From Sinotaia quadrata (Eukaryota > Mollusca > Gastropoda > Architaenioglossa > Viviparidae), in NCBI GenBank assembly GCA_028829895.1, contig CM054184.1, positions 27,787,701 to 27,851,700 of the forward strand: a DNA stretch of 64,000 nt, read 5' to 3'. Position 1 is the stretch's first letter. Each line of letters starts with the position of its first letter. Below are positions 26,201 through 33,356 of this stretch, piece after piece. Below the pieces are notes generated by a model. The model was not told the DNA's origin. It ran no database searches and saw nothing but the letters and a program-made list of their open reading frames with translations. The translations under genes were made by a program, and so were the position numbers.

Positions 26201-26237
26201 AAACTTACCGTCTGACTACCCTTGCTGCTTTATCCAT
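2020..26237 (-). CDS. Pil1/Lsp1-like (eisosome-type) BAR-domain protein, 10 exons, 345 aa
   Basis: CDS on the minus strand, joined from 26237-26209, 24701-24586, 24091-23975, 20633-20554, 16533-16477, 13801-13720, 11171-11047, 6347-6287, 4436-4338 and 2291-2020. All junctions are GT-AG, phases agree throughout, and the 1038 nt give 345 residues plus a stop. The protein is charged and almost wholly helical to about residue 256. Features recalled from yeast Pil1/Lsp1 (about 340 aa) are a Trp after a leucine-rich helix (W56 in LLKW), a following Glu/Asn/Asp-rich turn, an RxF..xxxxYRxxxEMI-type helix near 84-98, an I-LE-xx-L-xx-AE heptad block near 141-155, and a helix ending in RQF near 243. Fungal members coat plasma-membrane furrows as BAR-type dimers; membrane binding here is inferred from family. 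The tail (256-345) carries PPPY (259-262), a Ser/Thr-rich linker and an acidic end. Alternative: another BAR or coiled-coil family. That the gene is real is near certain; the family call is moderate. Confidence 0.75.
2352..2510. repeat. CA/CAAC and TG low-complexity runs
   Basis: Two simple-sequence runs lie just inside intron 9: a CA/ACCA/ACAA stretch at about 2352-2400 and (TG)n at about 2489-2508. The rest of intron 9 up to about 3680 is plain AT-rich DNA. Confidence 0.8.
3690..4030. repeat. 90-bp tandem repeat in intron 9
   Basis: Two near-identical 90-bp units (about 3764-3853 and 3854-3943) are flanked by diverged partial copies on both sides. The core is aggcagttatgattccca. Because 90 is a multiple of three and the unit lacks a stop in one frame, it makes a spurious repetitive ORF. 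Confidence 0.9.
4338..4436 (-). CDS. Pil1-like gene, coding exon 9
   Basis: Residues 223-256. The acceptor is TCTTTTAG and the donor GTAACA. It encodes a GSGATRHYVLQAKEKVRQF helix, then a His-rich end (RHHKYELQSLSHHY). Confidence 0.85.
4732..4845. repeat. 57-bp tandem duplication in intron 8
   Basis: Two adjacent copies of a 57-bp unit starting cccacaatttattagtaaat (4732 and 4789) look identical by eye, which suggests a recent duplication. Confidence 0.92.
5020..5345. repeat. About 80-bp tandem repeat in intron 8
   Basis: About four copies of a unit with the cores taatcttgcaataa and attggtacctggaaattcta. The outer copies are more diverged than the two central ones (about 5100-5265). Confidence 0.85.
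5472..5591. repeat. 35-bp tandem repeat in intron 8
   Basis: Four copies of a 35-bp unit with the core tttagtctggacatcattcc and the linker taagcaagcccat. The last copy is diverged. Confidence 0.9.
6287..6347 (-). CDS. Pil1-like gene, coding exon 8
   Basis: Residues 203-223. The acceptor is GTTCCAG and the donor GTAATT. It encodes QVVNFLPDVHTHDLDDIKYT, a loop joining the last BAR helix to the following helix. Confidence 0.85.
6840..7515. repeat. About 80-bp repeat in intron 7, split by a dispersed repeat
   Basis: Copies share catattcttagatatactatgagctctc-type cores (near 6907, 6988, 7368 and 7448), followed by an agagaaaaac..gaagcag segment. The two right-hand copies are nearly identical. 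A dispersed-repeat copy (about 7010-7140) sits between the left and right groups. Confidence 0.8.
7010..7140 (-). repeat. Dispersed repeat family, copy 1 (partial)
   Basis: The stretch with gcctatccctattt and gggtactccttatgatggta matches, in reverse complement, about 16300-16420, and more weakly 44670-44755. The three copies differ by scattered substitutions and small indels, as expected of an old interspersed element. Its class is unknown. Confidence 0.7.
8040..8660. other. Unclassified, somewhat less AT-rich block in intron 7
   Basis: It contains several short repeats of gattttattttaaaa-type motifs in both orientations and a stretch with several CpGs (about 8210-8290). It may be a decayed mobile element, but no termini or coding remnant were found. 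Confidence 0.35.
8889..9040. repeat. 44-bp tandem repeat in intron 7
   Basis: Three near-identical 44-bp copies with the core caccctgactttgacataca (8896, 8940 and 8984), then a degraded fourth copy. Confidence 0.92.
9340..9780. repeat. About 170-bp repeat, three copies, intron 7
   Basis: Copies begin near 9347, 9512 and 9690, each with ataagtcacactg, then gagcatcatttagcaaat. Spacing is about 165-178 bp. Confidence 0.82.
9836..10150. repeat. About 60-bp tandem repeat, intron 7
   Basis: About five imperfect copies with the core atgaatgggttaaaat and the partner gaatgcctaatggctat. Confidence 0.8.
10536..11046. repeat. Array next to the exon 7 donor
   Basis: A degenerate array of about 25-28 bp units built from gcaatgacataaaagcaa, gaccataagcatgacacaag and related strings. 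It runs to the exon 7 donor, whose intronic side (atgacaaagcaacattac) has the same composition and motif, so the donor-proximal intron belongs to the array. Confidence 0.7.
11047..11171 (-). CDS. Pil1-like gene, coding exon 7
   Basis: Residues 161-202. The acceptor is ATCTACAG and the donor GTAATG. It encodes the core RIRENEAVKLIRMKGGLLN and then YADFGKKCSIIFEAQK, corresponding to the last long BAR helix. Its acceptor with the first exon bases is repeated three more times upstream. Confidence 0.9.
11164..11345. repeat. 48-49 bp array copying the exon 7 splice acceptor
   Basis: Copies start at 11164 (the real exon edge), 11212, 11261 and 11310. On the minus strand each reads ttttcagtataattat..., a CTRCAG or CTACAG acceptor, then TKGCTGATSGAAT-like exon bases. 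Thus three decoy 3' splice sites with about 12 exon-like bases precede the real one. Confidence 0.9.
11350..13440. other. Intron 6, left half: no gene seen
   Basis: Mostly unstructured AT-rich DNA. Two less AT-rich patches (12260-12430 and 12740-12970) may be remnants of mobile elements. Neither shows termini or a recognisable protein match. Confidence 0.5.
13720..13801 (-). CDS. Pil1-like gene, coding exon 6
   Basis: Residues 134-161. The acceptor is ATTGCAG; the donor is GTTCGT, weaker than consensus. It encodes the heptad block ILESRLAQAERAKDLAQLE. A long tandem array begins within about 12 bases of its acceptor. Confidence 0.85.
13802..15235. repeat. About 36-bp array abutting the exon 6 acceptor
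   Basis: More than ten copies of a unit with cores caactttcaggataagata and actcattcatcaagag. The array starts about 12 bases from the exon 6 acceptor and is split by the hAT element at 13917-14720. Copies become more diverged to the right. Confidence 0.9.
13917..14720 (-). mobile_element. hAT-type element, non-autonomous, 804 bp, complete ends
   Basis: The left end CAGGGGTCTCCAAACT and right end AGTTTGGAGACCCCTG are inverted repeats of about 16 bp. They are flanked by an 8-bp target duplication ATCAAGAG (13909-13916 and 14721-14728), the hAT hallmark. Inside, about 14100-14450 carries a frameshifted remnant of the transposase C terminus (minus strand), closely similar to 52740-53060. It inserted into the tandem array beside exon 6. 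Confidence 0.92.
15395..15548. repeat. About 32-bp tandem repeat, intron 5
   Basis: Four to five copies with the core gagctgtctttctgaatagg, followed by acatctaattg. Confidence 0.85.
15560..16430. mobile_element. Dispersed repeat family, copy 2
   Basis: It shares an ordered set of motifs with 43480-44760: an attggataa segment, then aaactactcatccagttgg, then agtgcccaaggccaggtcac, then gtctagaaatagg. The right part also matches 7010-7140. The shared order shows a copied element of about 0.9-1.3 kb. No termini or coding region were identified, so the class is open. Confidence 0.6.
16477..16533 (-). CDS. Pil1-like gene, coding exon 5
   Basis: Residues 115-133, 57 nt, phase 0 at both ends, so skipping it would keep the frame. 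The acceptor is GTTGCAG and the donor GTAATT. It encodes a short basic helix (ATCEQREMKIRKELKKAFK). Confidence 0.8.
16860..16890. repeat. GT/GA-rich low-complexity run
   Basis: A short gtgcgtgtgtgagagagaga stretch within intron 4. Confidence 0.7.
17170..17695. repeat. About 60-bp tandem array, intron 4
   Basis: About eight copies sharing tgtgttaaatgtttgaagtg, then ttttgtatgaattgaggttt. Copies in the right half are longer and more alike (about 58-62 bp); those on the left are truncated. Confidence 0.88.
17700..19820. other. Intron 4 middle: no gene seen
   Basis: Plain AT-rich sequence. The 17700-18200 part is less AT-rich and may hold element remnants, but no open frame or termini were recognised. 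Confidence 0.5.
19830..20553. repeat. About 40-bp array reaching the exon 4 donor
   Basis: Fifteen or more copies of a unit such as aaaatgactaacaaaa plus atccccccaaatttaat. The last copy is the donor-side intron: on the minus strand the donor reads GTATGTTTTTTGCTAGTCAT, and array copies read GTTGTTTTTTGTTAGTCATT. The real 5' splice site is therefore one member of the array. Confidence 0.88.
20554..20633 (-). CDS. Pil1-like gene, coding exon 4
   Basis: Residues 88-114. The acceptor is CCAACAG and the donor GTATGT, in phase 0 at the 3' end. It encodes EHIKEYRHMYEMIL, the helix that corresponds to the YDQYR-containing helix I recall from yeast Pil1. Confidence 0.88.
20956..23695. mobile_element. 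2740-bp DNA element with 15-bp terminal inverted repeats
   Basis: The left end TAGGTAAGACCACTC and right end GAGTGGTCTTACCTA are perfect inverted repeats. ATATTAC is repeated directly just outside both ends (20949-20955 and 23696-23702), giving a 7-bp target duplication. The inside has no long open frame, so it is non-autonomous or decayed. It lies within intron 3 of the Pil1-like gene. The superfamily is not recognised; a duplication of 7-8 bp would fit hAT or P-like elements among others. Confidence 0.8.
21940..22255. repeat. Two-copy repeat (about 185 bp apart) inside the TIR element
   Basis: Both copies carry aaaaacagttcaaagctagc, then aaaatacttttacattgtta and agttgttactatttgcagtt. The right copy has small deletions. 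Confidence 0.88.
23765..23985. repeat. About 80-bp triplicate copying the exon 3 donor edge
   Basis: Three copies, the last including the real exon end. On the minus strand the real edge is GGGAGTTTTGTG followed by GTAATTTG; a copy at about 23815-23845 reads AGGAGTTTTGTG followed by GTATTTG, and is followed by the same intron bases (gaattctttg..aatgtca). The middle copy (about 23846-23920) is more diverged. Confidence 0.88.
23975..24091 (-). CDS. Pil1-like gene, coding exon 3
   Basis: Residues 49-88. The acceptor is TTCAG and the donor GTAATT. It encodes the LLKW segment (W56), the EEN turn and a leucine-rich helix ending in REF. The last bases of this exon and its donor are copied in the adjoining intron. 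Confidence 0.88.
24130..24580. other. Intron 2 of the Pil1-like gene: nothing recognised
   Basis: AT-rich spacer without repeats or open frames of note. Confidence 0.6.
24586..24701 (-). CDS. Pil1-like gene, coding exon 2
   Basis: Residues 10-49. The acceptor is ...AATGTAG and the donor GTAAGT. It encodes a basic start (SSVKLL), then the first long helix (LNVLISEVKDMRTTAKAFMN). Confidence 0.85.
24702..26208. other. Intron 1 of the Pil1-like gene: nothing recognised
   Basis: AT-rich, mostly single-copy in appearance. No tandem array, element end or exon was seen. Confidence 0.55.
26209..26237 (-). CDS. Pil1-like gene, coding exon 1
   Basis: Residues 1-10. The ATG lies in a good context (A at -3, G at +4). 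The exon starts MDKAARVVR and ends two bases into an Arg codon at the consensus donor GTAAGT. The next exon supplies G to complete CGG. Confidence 0.75.
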
Positions 26238-27939
26238 CTTAAACGAATACTGTTGTTGAGGCGACAATAGCACTCAAGCAACGAATTCGATGAAGCGTTA
26301 CCAAGCCCCTCAAACGATTTCCACGAAAACAAAAGCTGGAAGACTTGTTAGAATGTTACACAACAATGACTGGCAAATTTTAAGGCTGAGGCACATGAGA
26401 GCAGGTAGCAAACGTAAAAATAAAGATACTGTCTGTTTAATAATCATCCAACAAAACCTATTAACTCTAAAAAGAAACAAAAAAGTTAACAATGTCAATA
26501 AAATAGTCACTTTACAAGGTATCGCAATGTTTAGTAACTACAATCAAGGAAAACGGATGTGAATATGAGTACGCCATCTAGCGTTGGCACAAAATCAAGG
26601 GCAGGCTACTTTATTAAAACTTTTATACAATTCTGAGAGAGATTATTACTGAATTGTATCGTGATATGAAGAAAAAAGGCCGTTAGATCTAGACGCTGGT
26701 AATAGAGTTAGAGCGCGACCAAGTTATGGCTGTGATTCGTGCCCTCACCGATTTGCTGTTCATCGGAGTTTCGACCTCTGTACCAAATAATAAAGCTGAA
26801 GCGGTTTTTTTCCAAAAAAATAACGCGGATGTAAATTTTAAAAGCCCAGATTGCCGCAGTGTTAAAAGTAAGAGAAGTGATGAGTGTATCCATGACAAAG
26901 TGCAATATGTGGTTGCCTACACGTGATGTCTCGCAGATTTTGCAGTGTTTTACTCTCTCGTCACACTTTGTCAAAAAAATAATAAAATAAAACATAGTTT
27001 TATTCTCTAAGTTTCATCACAAATGTGTTCCACCCACATTATTTCCAGTTTTTGTTGTAAAAAGGTCAGTCTAAAGTCGGTTAACTAAACAACCATCTTT
27101 TATGTAAAATACTGTTTAATCACGCTTTTTTACAAGGACTGCTTGGCTAGTTACAATATGCCTACACATAAGCGTTACATTTTATTTTGTTACTGGGCTG
27201 CCAAAAAGTAATTAAAATAAAAGCTAATGTAATTCTGGACACCTTAGGTCGTATTACTCATTTAATTTCGATAGCGTTAATGTTACTAGTGACGTACTCT
27301 GGCTCAATCTTCAAACTTCTCTCCCCTCATTCAATCGTTTTTAGAAGATTTTTTTTAAAATATCAAGTTCAAAAGCTCTTTATACTAGTAGGATCGTTTA
27401 TAACCTAGCACTTCAGTGGTGTCAACAAAACGTTTCCAATAAAAAGAAAGCAAATAAAAGTTAACATTTTATATTTTCCCTTTAATGTGAGGCGTCCCAG
27501 CGCAACCTTTGCGCTACTCAACTGATTACATGTATTGTTGTTGTTTTTTTTACACAAGGATGAAAAGATTAAATGTTCACTGCGGACCAAAATATCGTCT
27601 TTTAAACTTTGTAAACTCGTGTAGTTTTGATCTCGTTGGACTGTTGTCATGGTGATAACTTAATAGTGTTGTTTTACTTTTCTAAAATCTAAGTTTAACC
27701 ACCAGTTGGCCTTCATTTTGTTTAGTCTACTTTTCGATTGTATTAAAAAATGAATTACATAAAACATAATAATTTAATCCATTTGTAACAGTTATCCAAT
27801 ATTTTAGTTCAGATAATATTAAGTCATCCACGAGATTGTCTGTTATGCATAAAGTGGACTAAGGATGCAGGTCACAAAAATCTGTTTGCTCTGACATTAA
27901 TTTTGAAAGAAGCGTTCCACATTCATATTTATTGTGTGA

Positions 27940-28040
27940 CGTAACATTTCTTTAACAATCCCTCCCTCGCCACACTTCGTCACAAAATTGTGACCCCTTC
28001 CCCCACTGCGTGATGTCATATATGAACAACCCCTATGTAT
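27940..28040. other. Mobile-element tail-like motif
   Basis: The order gtgacgtaacatt, then tcacaaaattgtgacccc, then gatgtcatatatgaacaacc resembles the end of a known type of invertebrate interspersed repeat. Related bits occur at about 26920-26980 and 32932-32965 (ttttatggacaacccctaga). The class is not assigned. Confidence 0.35.
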
Positions 28041-28089
28041 GTGTGTGTCACAAGAATGGGGGAGTTAACACATTACAAATAATCTCTGC

Positions 28090-28295
28090 ATTAAACTCGG
28101 CTAGATAGGTTACAAAGGCTATATTAAATTCGTACATAATACATAGCTGTATAAAAAGCACATTATAATACAAAGCATACAATAATCACAATATAATTTA
28201 TGCATTAAACTCGTCCAAATAGGTTACAAAAGCTATAAAATTCGTACAGAATACATAGCTGTATAAAAAGCACATTATAATACAAAACTATTTTA
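28090..28295. repeat. About 105-bp tandem duplication
   Basis: Two copies with the cores attaaactcg, aggttacaaa, then acatagctgtataaaaagca and cattataatacaaa. The copies differ by a few substitutions and small indels. Confidence 0.9.
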
Positions 28296-29010
28296 AAATA
28301 CAGCATATGATGCAAAACTAATCAGAAACACAGTATAGATTAAAAAGTTTTTTAAAATAAAATTAAGACAAAGCTATTGAAAATCACAATCGATTATTCA
28401 AAGCTATTTTAAAATTATACGGGATAAAAAGATATTTAAAATTCACAGTACAGGATTATGATAAAGCAATTCTTAAACTTGCATCTCCAAAATATTTGAA
28501 GAGAAGAAAATCATTGTTTCTCAACGTGAAAGTTAATTAAATAACGTAGGGCTGAGAAGCTTTACCACCATCCACCGTTGGGTGGTGTGAGAAGTTGGTG
28601 TCTTTGAGATCAGTGGTCCCTCAGTCGGCCTACTTAAAACCTACTTAAAACTGTGTTTTGTGAGCAGTGGGTGTCTTTGAGATCAGTGGTTTGAAACCTT
28701 GACAAATCTTGCCTGCCACATTATTTCTCACCCTCTACCTTACAAGATCTAGAATTACGAGATAAAACACCACAAACAGACAGCAATAAGCTGGCACAAG
28801 CATATTATTTGTTTTCTTTAACTGGCATCGTACAACTAGAAAGTTTTGGGGAACAGGAGAGGTTTTCAGAATTGAATCTTGGATCCCTGTGTACATATAT
28901 CAGTCCTGAATGCAGGTTGTTACCATTTTTAATACAGAAAATGTTGATGCTCACACCATAATTGCCCTGAGCTGTCAATGTAACTGCATCGTGGTTTGTA
29001 CTTATGAACT

Positions 29011-29390
29011 ATTCTCTAAGTCATGAGAGAGCATGTCTTGTATGCCTAACGTTTGTGTTAAATTATTATGTAAAACATTTTTATATTCTCTAAGTCGTGA
29101 GAGAGCATGTCTTGTATGCCTAACGTTTGTGTTAAATTATTATGTAAAACATTTTTATATTCTCTAAGTCGTGAGAGAGCATGTCTTGTATGCCTAACGT
29201 TTGTGTTAAATTATTATGTAAAACATTTTTATATTCTCTAAGTCGTGAGAGAGCATGTCTTGTATGCCTAACGTTTGTGTTAAATTATTATGTAAAACAT
29301 TTTTATATTCTCTAAGTCGTGAGAGAGCATGTCTTGTATGCCTAACGTTTGTGTTAAATTATTATGTAAAACATTTTTATATTCTCTCAC
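29011..29390. repeat. 74-bp tandem array, five near-perfect copies
   Basis: Copies start at 29011, 29085, 29159, 29233 and 29307; a partial one begins at 29381. The unit begins attctctaagtcgtgagaga. Only the first copy shows an obvious mismatch, so this is a young minisatellite. Confidence 0.95.
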
Positions 29391-29447
29391 ATTATTTTAA
29401 TCTACAATATTTCATTCTTTATTTCATAGCTGCTGCCTGTTTATTAT

Positions 29448-29448
<1 letters not shown>

Positions 29449-29481
<33 letters not shown>

Positions 29482-29482
29482 A
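29449..29482. repeat. GAT trinucleotide microsatellite
   Basis: About eleven GAT units in a row, just beyond the 74-bp array. Confidence 0.92.
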
Positions 29483-29879
29483 TTTGCCTTGCATCAGCTG
29501 ATTTACACTTAGCAGACAAATTCTATTACTATTACTATCTGCAGCACAGCTTTACAATTGTAATTGTATCTCTTGTTTCTTAGAAAATGAATAAATTATT
29601 TTTTCACTGATTAGTACAATGTAAATCATTTTACTCTGAGACTGTCTTTCTACAAGTACTGACTTAACTTATGTTATAAGACATTACTGTGGTCTGTGCC
29701 AGATAATTGTATCAGTCATTTTGTTATGCACGAATATTGCAAGCATTATATTATGACAGGTGATGCCATTATAATGCTGTACAGCATCTCAAATAAGTGT
29801 ACGCCTTATGATAGCACTTACTGTGAGACAGCAGTTTCTTTGCTGGAGATCTTCACTGAAACCGTTTCTGGATCAAAGC

Positions 29880-30250
29880 TGTGAACTACCAATCCAGAGC
29901 TGCATTAACATTAACGGCTACCATTTAGCTTCATAGGAGACCAAAGCTATTCGTCACCTCGGTCAAGGGCTGGCACTAAATCTGTCAGGCGCCCCAAGAC
30001 TTTACTACAATGCTTAAAAATGATATTTTAAAAATAATCTTGGAGGCGCAAAATGTTGGCGTCTTGTTCGAGGCACCGCATCACTACAAGGCCGTAAGTC
30101 AGCCCTGCTGTACCCGAAAGTCACCCTTTATGCACAACTATGGCTGTTATAGATTCATAGATTATATAAATAAAAGCTCTGCTTGAATCGTCACACAGAG
30201 TGCCCTTGTTATAGAAAAACTTTGGCGGTATATTGATCCCGATTTATAGC
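29880..30250. other. Less AT-rich unclassified block
   Basis: Contains many CpG and GGCGC motifs compared with its surroundings (about 29970-30110). It may be a decayed mobile element. No open frame, termini or RNA gene was recognised. Confidence 0.3.
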
Positions 30251-30432
30251 GATCCATTGATATGAGCGAGCTCATAAGAAATTTTCAATTAAATTTTAAT
30301 TGCATGTGTGCTTTAATTGTAAGAATAACTGTTTGTTACTACTTATGAACGAGGTGAACTAGTTCAGACAAGGATGAATTACATATAACTGATTTTGAGG
30401 TGTAGGAATGTGTTTTTAACTTGTACTTTCGA

Positions 30433-31036
30433 TCACTACCCGGTTTGAATTGCTTAAGTTGTGCTCTAGTTCACTACACAGTTTGAATTGCTTAAGTTTT
30501 ATTCTAGTTCACTACACAGTTTGAATTGCTTAAGTTGTGCTCTAGTTCACTACACAGTTTGCATTGCTTAAATTGTGCTCTAGTTCACTACACAGTTTGA
30601 ATTGTTTAAGTTGTCCTCTAGTTCACTACACAGTTTGAATTGTTTAAGTTGTCCTCTAGTTCACTACACAGTTTGAATTGTTTAAGTTGTCCTCTAGTTC
30701 ACTACACAGTTTGAATTGTTTAAGTTGTCCTCTAGTTCACTACACAGTTTGAATTGTTTAAGTTGTCCTCTAGTTCACTACACAGTTTGAATTGTTTAAG
30801 TTGTCCTCTAGTTCACTACACAGTTTGAATTGTTTAAGTTGTCCTCTAGTTCACTACACAGTTTGAATTGTTTAAGTTGTCCTCTAGTTCACTACACAGT
30901 TTCAATTGTTTAAGTTGTGTTCTCGATCACTACCCAGTTTCAATTGCTTAAGTTGTCCTCTAGTTCACTACACAGTTTGAATTGTTTAAGTTGTGTTCTC
31001 GATCACTACCCAGTTTCAATTGCTTAAGTTGTGCAA
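30433..31036. repeat. 38-bp tandem array, about 15 copies
   Basis: The unit begins ttcactacacagtttgaatt and ends gtttaagttgtcctctag. The middle copies are essentially identical; the edge copies carry shared variants such as tgctctag or gttctcgatcactaccc, as expected from unequal exchange. Direct repeats with no spacers. Confidence 0.95.
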
Positions 31037-31436
31037 TATACTGTATTTTACTAATTTTTATTATTAATGAATTTGAGGCTTTTCGTAAAATGAAACTCAT
31101 TATATTTACTTACCTCATGCTTTATTAACAGACATAAACAATATTGTGGAAAGGAGGTGGACATTATTTAAGAGATCCAACATCAAGATTTTTAACAAAT
31201 AAGAGCGCTAAGGCATTTGCAGTTTTATAACTTTTCCTTTTCCTCTAGAGAGGTAACCCCAAAGATGTTATTCAAACTAACAAAACAATGTCGACAAAAG
31301 ATTAAACAAAACAATTATTGAACATATTTAACAGTATACTTGTATCTTTATCTCTACAACAAAGTATGTCGGTGACTTGAGCACAACATATGACACTTAA
31401 CGGCAATGCTATAATTTCAGAATTCGAGATTACAAA

Positions 31437-31682
31437 ATAATAGTATTGTAACACACAAGCTGAACATTTACAGTTGTAACATAAAAGAAAATAATAGTAT
31501 TGTAACACACAAGCTGAACATTTACAGTTGTAACATAAAAGAAAATAATAGTATTGTAACACACAAGCTGAACATTTACAGTTGTAACATAAAAGAAAAT
31601 AATAGTATTGTAACACACAAGCTGAACATTTACAGTTATAACATAAAAGAAAATAATAGTCTTGTAACACATTAGAGTGGTA
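31437..31682. repeat. 54-bp tandem array, four to five copies
   Basis: The unit begins ataatagtattgtaacacac. Because 54 is a multiple of three, two minus-strand frames stay open across it (31302-31670 and 31430-31705) and give artificial Cys/Tyr-rich repeats. Confidence 0.94.
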
Positions 31683-32084
31683 ACATAAAACATACTTAAA
31701 GGCAATGGCGTGCTAATAAGGGAGGGGGTCAGCCGAAGAGATAGCTAAAAATATACTGTTTTTGTTTTTAGAATTTATAAAATCATCTATTGTGGTGGTG
31801 ATACCATAGAAAGTATCTGTTCCGGGTGCAAATATTTAGGTATACCTTTAGGTAGAGTAAATAAAAACAAGAAAAAAAAAACAGCAATAAGTCTTGAAAG
31901 CAAAGACTGTGTTCAAAGTGAAAAAGATATATTTTGGGAGCACTTTTAGTCTTGCTAGAACTTAAAAAAAAAAAAAAACCTTTATACTAGCTAAATTGGC
32001 ACAGCTGTGAGGAAGAACGTTGAAAACGTTATGGTTTTCAAGATGAGTACGGTTTGGACTGTCTGAAGAAGAGAGAAAACAATC

Positions 32085-32440
32085 AGTGTTGTAGGTACCC
32101 TAATTACAAAGAGTACTAGTGATGAAGAAGTGTGCAAACATCGCTGTATTGTAGTTACCTTAATTACTAAGAGTACTAGTGTCTGAAGAAGTGTGCAAAC
32201 ATCGCTATATTGTAGTTACCTTAATTACTAAGAGTACTAGTGTCTGAAGAAGTGTGCAAACATCGCTATATTGTAGTTACCTTAATTACTAAGAGTACTA
32301 GTGTCTGAAGAAGTGTGAAAACATCGCGGTGTTTTAAGTACCTTAATTACTAAGAGTATGAGTGCCAGAAGAAATATAAAAACATCGCGGTGTTGTAGGT
32401 ACCCTAATTACTAAGAGTAGGAGTGTCAGAAGTATAAAAA
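32085..32440. repeat. 60-bp tandem array, about six copies
   Basis: The unit has ccttaattactaagagtact, then agtgtctgaagaagtgtg and aaacatcgc. The central three copies are near-identical; both ends are diverged. Confidence 0.93.
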
Positions 32441-32464
32441 TATAGAGGAGTGCATATTCTTCGG

Positions 32465-32595
32465 AGATCGGAGTCAGATTAAAGAAACCTCGCGCTTGAT
32501 AATGTAGTTAATGCTGAGTGAGAGGGAGGAGTCAGATTAAAGAAACCTCGCGCTTGATTCTGTAGTTAAGTATGCTGAGTGAGAGGGAGGAGTGG
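32465..32595. repeat. About 60-bp tandem duplication
   Basis: Two copies of gagtcagattaaagaaacct plus cgcgcttgat, followed by gctgagtgagagggagga. Starts at 32471 and 32529. Confidence 0.92.
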
Positions 32596-33044
32596 TGTAT
32601 TGAGAGCATCACGTGTCAGATATTAAAATGACGTGTTCTAGGGGATATTAGCACTGCTAATATGATATATCAGCATGCATTTGGAAGAAAGACTTATTAT
32701 AGGATGGAAAACCTATCTAAAATTATGAATTTTCCCCTTTGCGTCCAATTTTACAGAGTGATATCTTAAGTGCTTTTCTTTTAGTAAAAAGACTGCCTGT
32801 AAGGATATGAAAACCAATTTCTTTTGCTTCGATCTCTTTAAAAAAAAAAAAAGAAAAGAATTTATTACTTTATTAGTTTATAGCTTCTGGATAAGGCTTT
32901 ACATACTTTCCTTCAAACCTAGCTCCCGTTTTTGCGTGTCAAATTTTATGGACAACCCCTAGAACATCTTTTATTACATTTCTTATACATATATGCATTT
33001 GTTGTTATAGACTTGTTTAATGTCTGCACCTCTTTAGCATGTGC

Positions 33045-33103
33045 GCGCGTGTGTGTGTATTGCTTCCTAAACACACACACACACACACGCACGCACGCAC
33101 ACA
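33045..33103. repeat. GT then CA microsatellite in inverted order
   Basis: A gcgcgcgtgtgtgtgt run is followed about 15 bases later by (CA)n(CG CA)n, so the two runs can pair as a hairpin. It lies about 200 bases upstream of the SPT2 start codon. Confidence 0.85.
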
Positions 33104-33162
33104 ATTATTTTTTTAAAAAAAAGATTTCAAGGGAAATTACCCTTAATAAAAATAAAATTTAA

Positions 33163-33171
33163 ACCGGAAGT
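33163..33171 (+). promoter_or_regulatory. ETS-family site, likely SPT2 core promoter
   Basis: ACCGGAAGT, the high-affinity ETS/GABP-type motif common at the start sites of housekeeping genes in animals, lies 126 bases upstream of the SPT2 start codon. A few CpGs follow (33178-33225). No TATA box is clear. The motif is seen; its function is inferred. Confidence 0.5.
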
Positions 33172-33296
33172 AGCAGACGGAGGCCTCTAGAAAGTGCGTA
33201 CGTCGCTAAAAAACGTATATCGGTTACTTAGTTAACAAAATTTGCTAAGTCCTGTTTTGTGTCGGATCATCTTTTGTTGCTGTTTATCAAAACTAG

Positions 33297-33356
33297 ATGG
33301 ATTTCAAAGAACTGCTTCTCATTGCTGAAGAGAAGCAAAAAAAGTCAGAAAAACTG
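33297..33356 (+). CDS. SPTY2D1: SPT2 exon 1
   Basis: Residues 1-20 (MDFKELLLIAEEKQKKSEKL), phase 0, donor GTATGT. The start context is ctagATGG. The N-terminal motif fixes this as the true start. Confidence 0.93.

Larger units (their letters stand above)
26238..29010. other. Divergent intergenic region, left part
   Basis: Upstream of the Pil1-like gene, with scattered CpGs near 26240-26300 and 26690-26780 where its promoter and 5' UTR should lie. Short plus-strand open frames here (26290-26562 and 26726-26926) have no recognisable domain and no exon signals. Parts near 26900-27000 and 27955-28040 share the tail motif of an unidentified mobile element. Confidence 0.45.

Noticed and set aside
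26290..26926. Two short plus-strand frames just upstream of the Pil1-like gene
   Set aside because: No recognisable domain, no splice or poly(A) support; more likely promoter and 5' flanking DNA.
29011..31036. CRISPR-like appearance of regular repeats
   Set aside because: The repeats are directly adjacent, without unique spacers, and the genome is eukaryotic; they are minisatellites.
31302..31705. Two overlapping minus-strand Cys/Tyr-rich repetitive frames
   Set aside because: Both come from the 54-bp minisatellite, which stays open in several frames because 54 is divisible by three.
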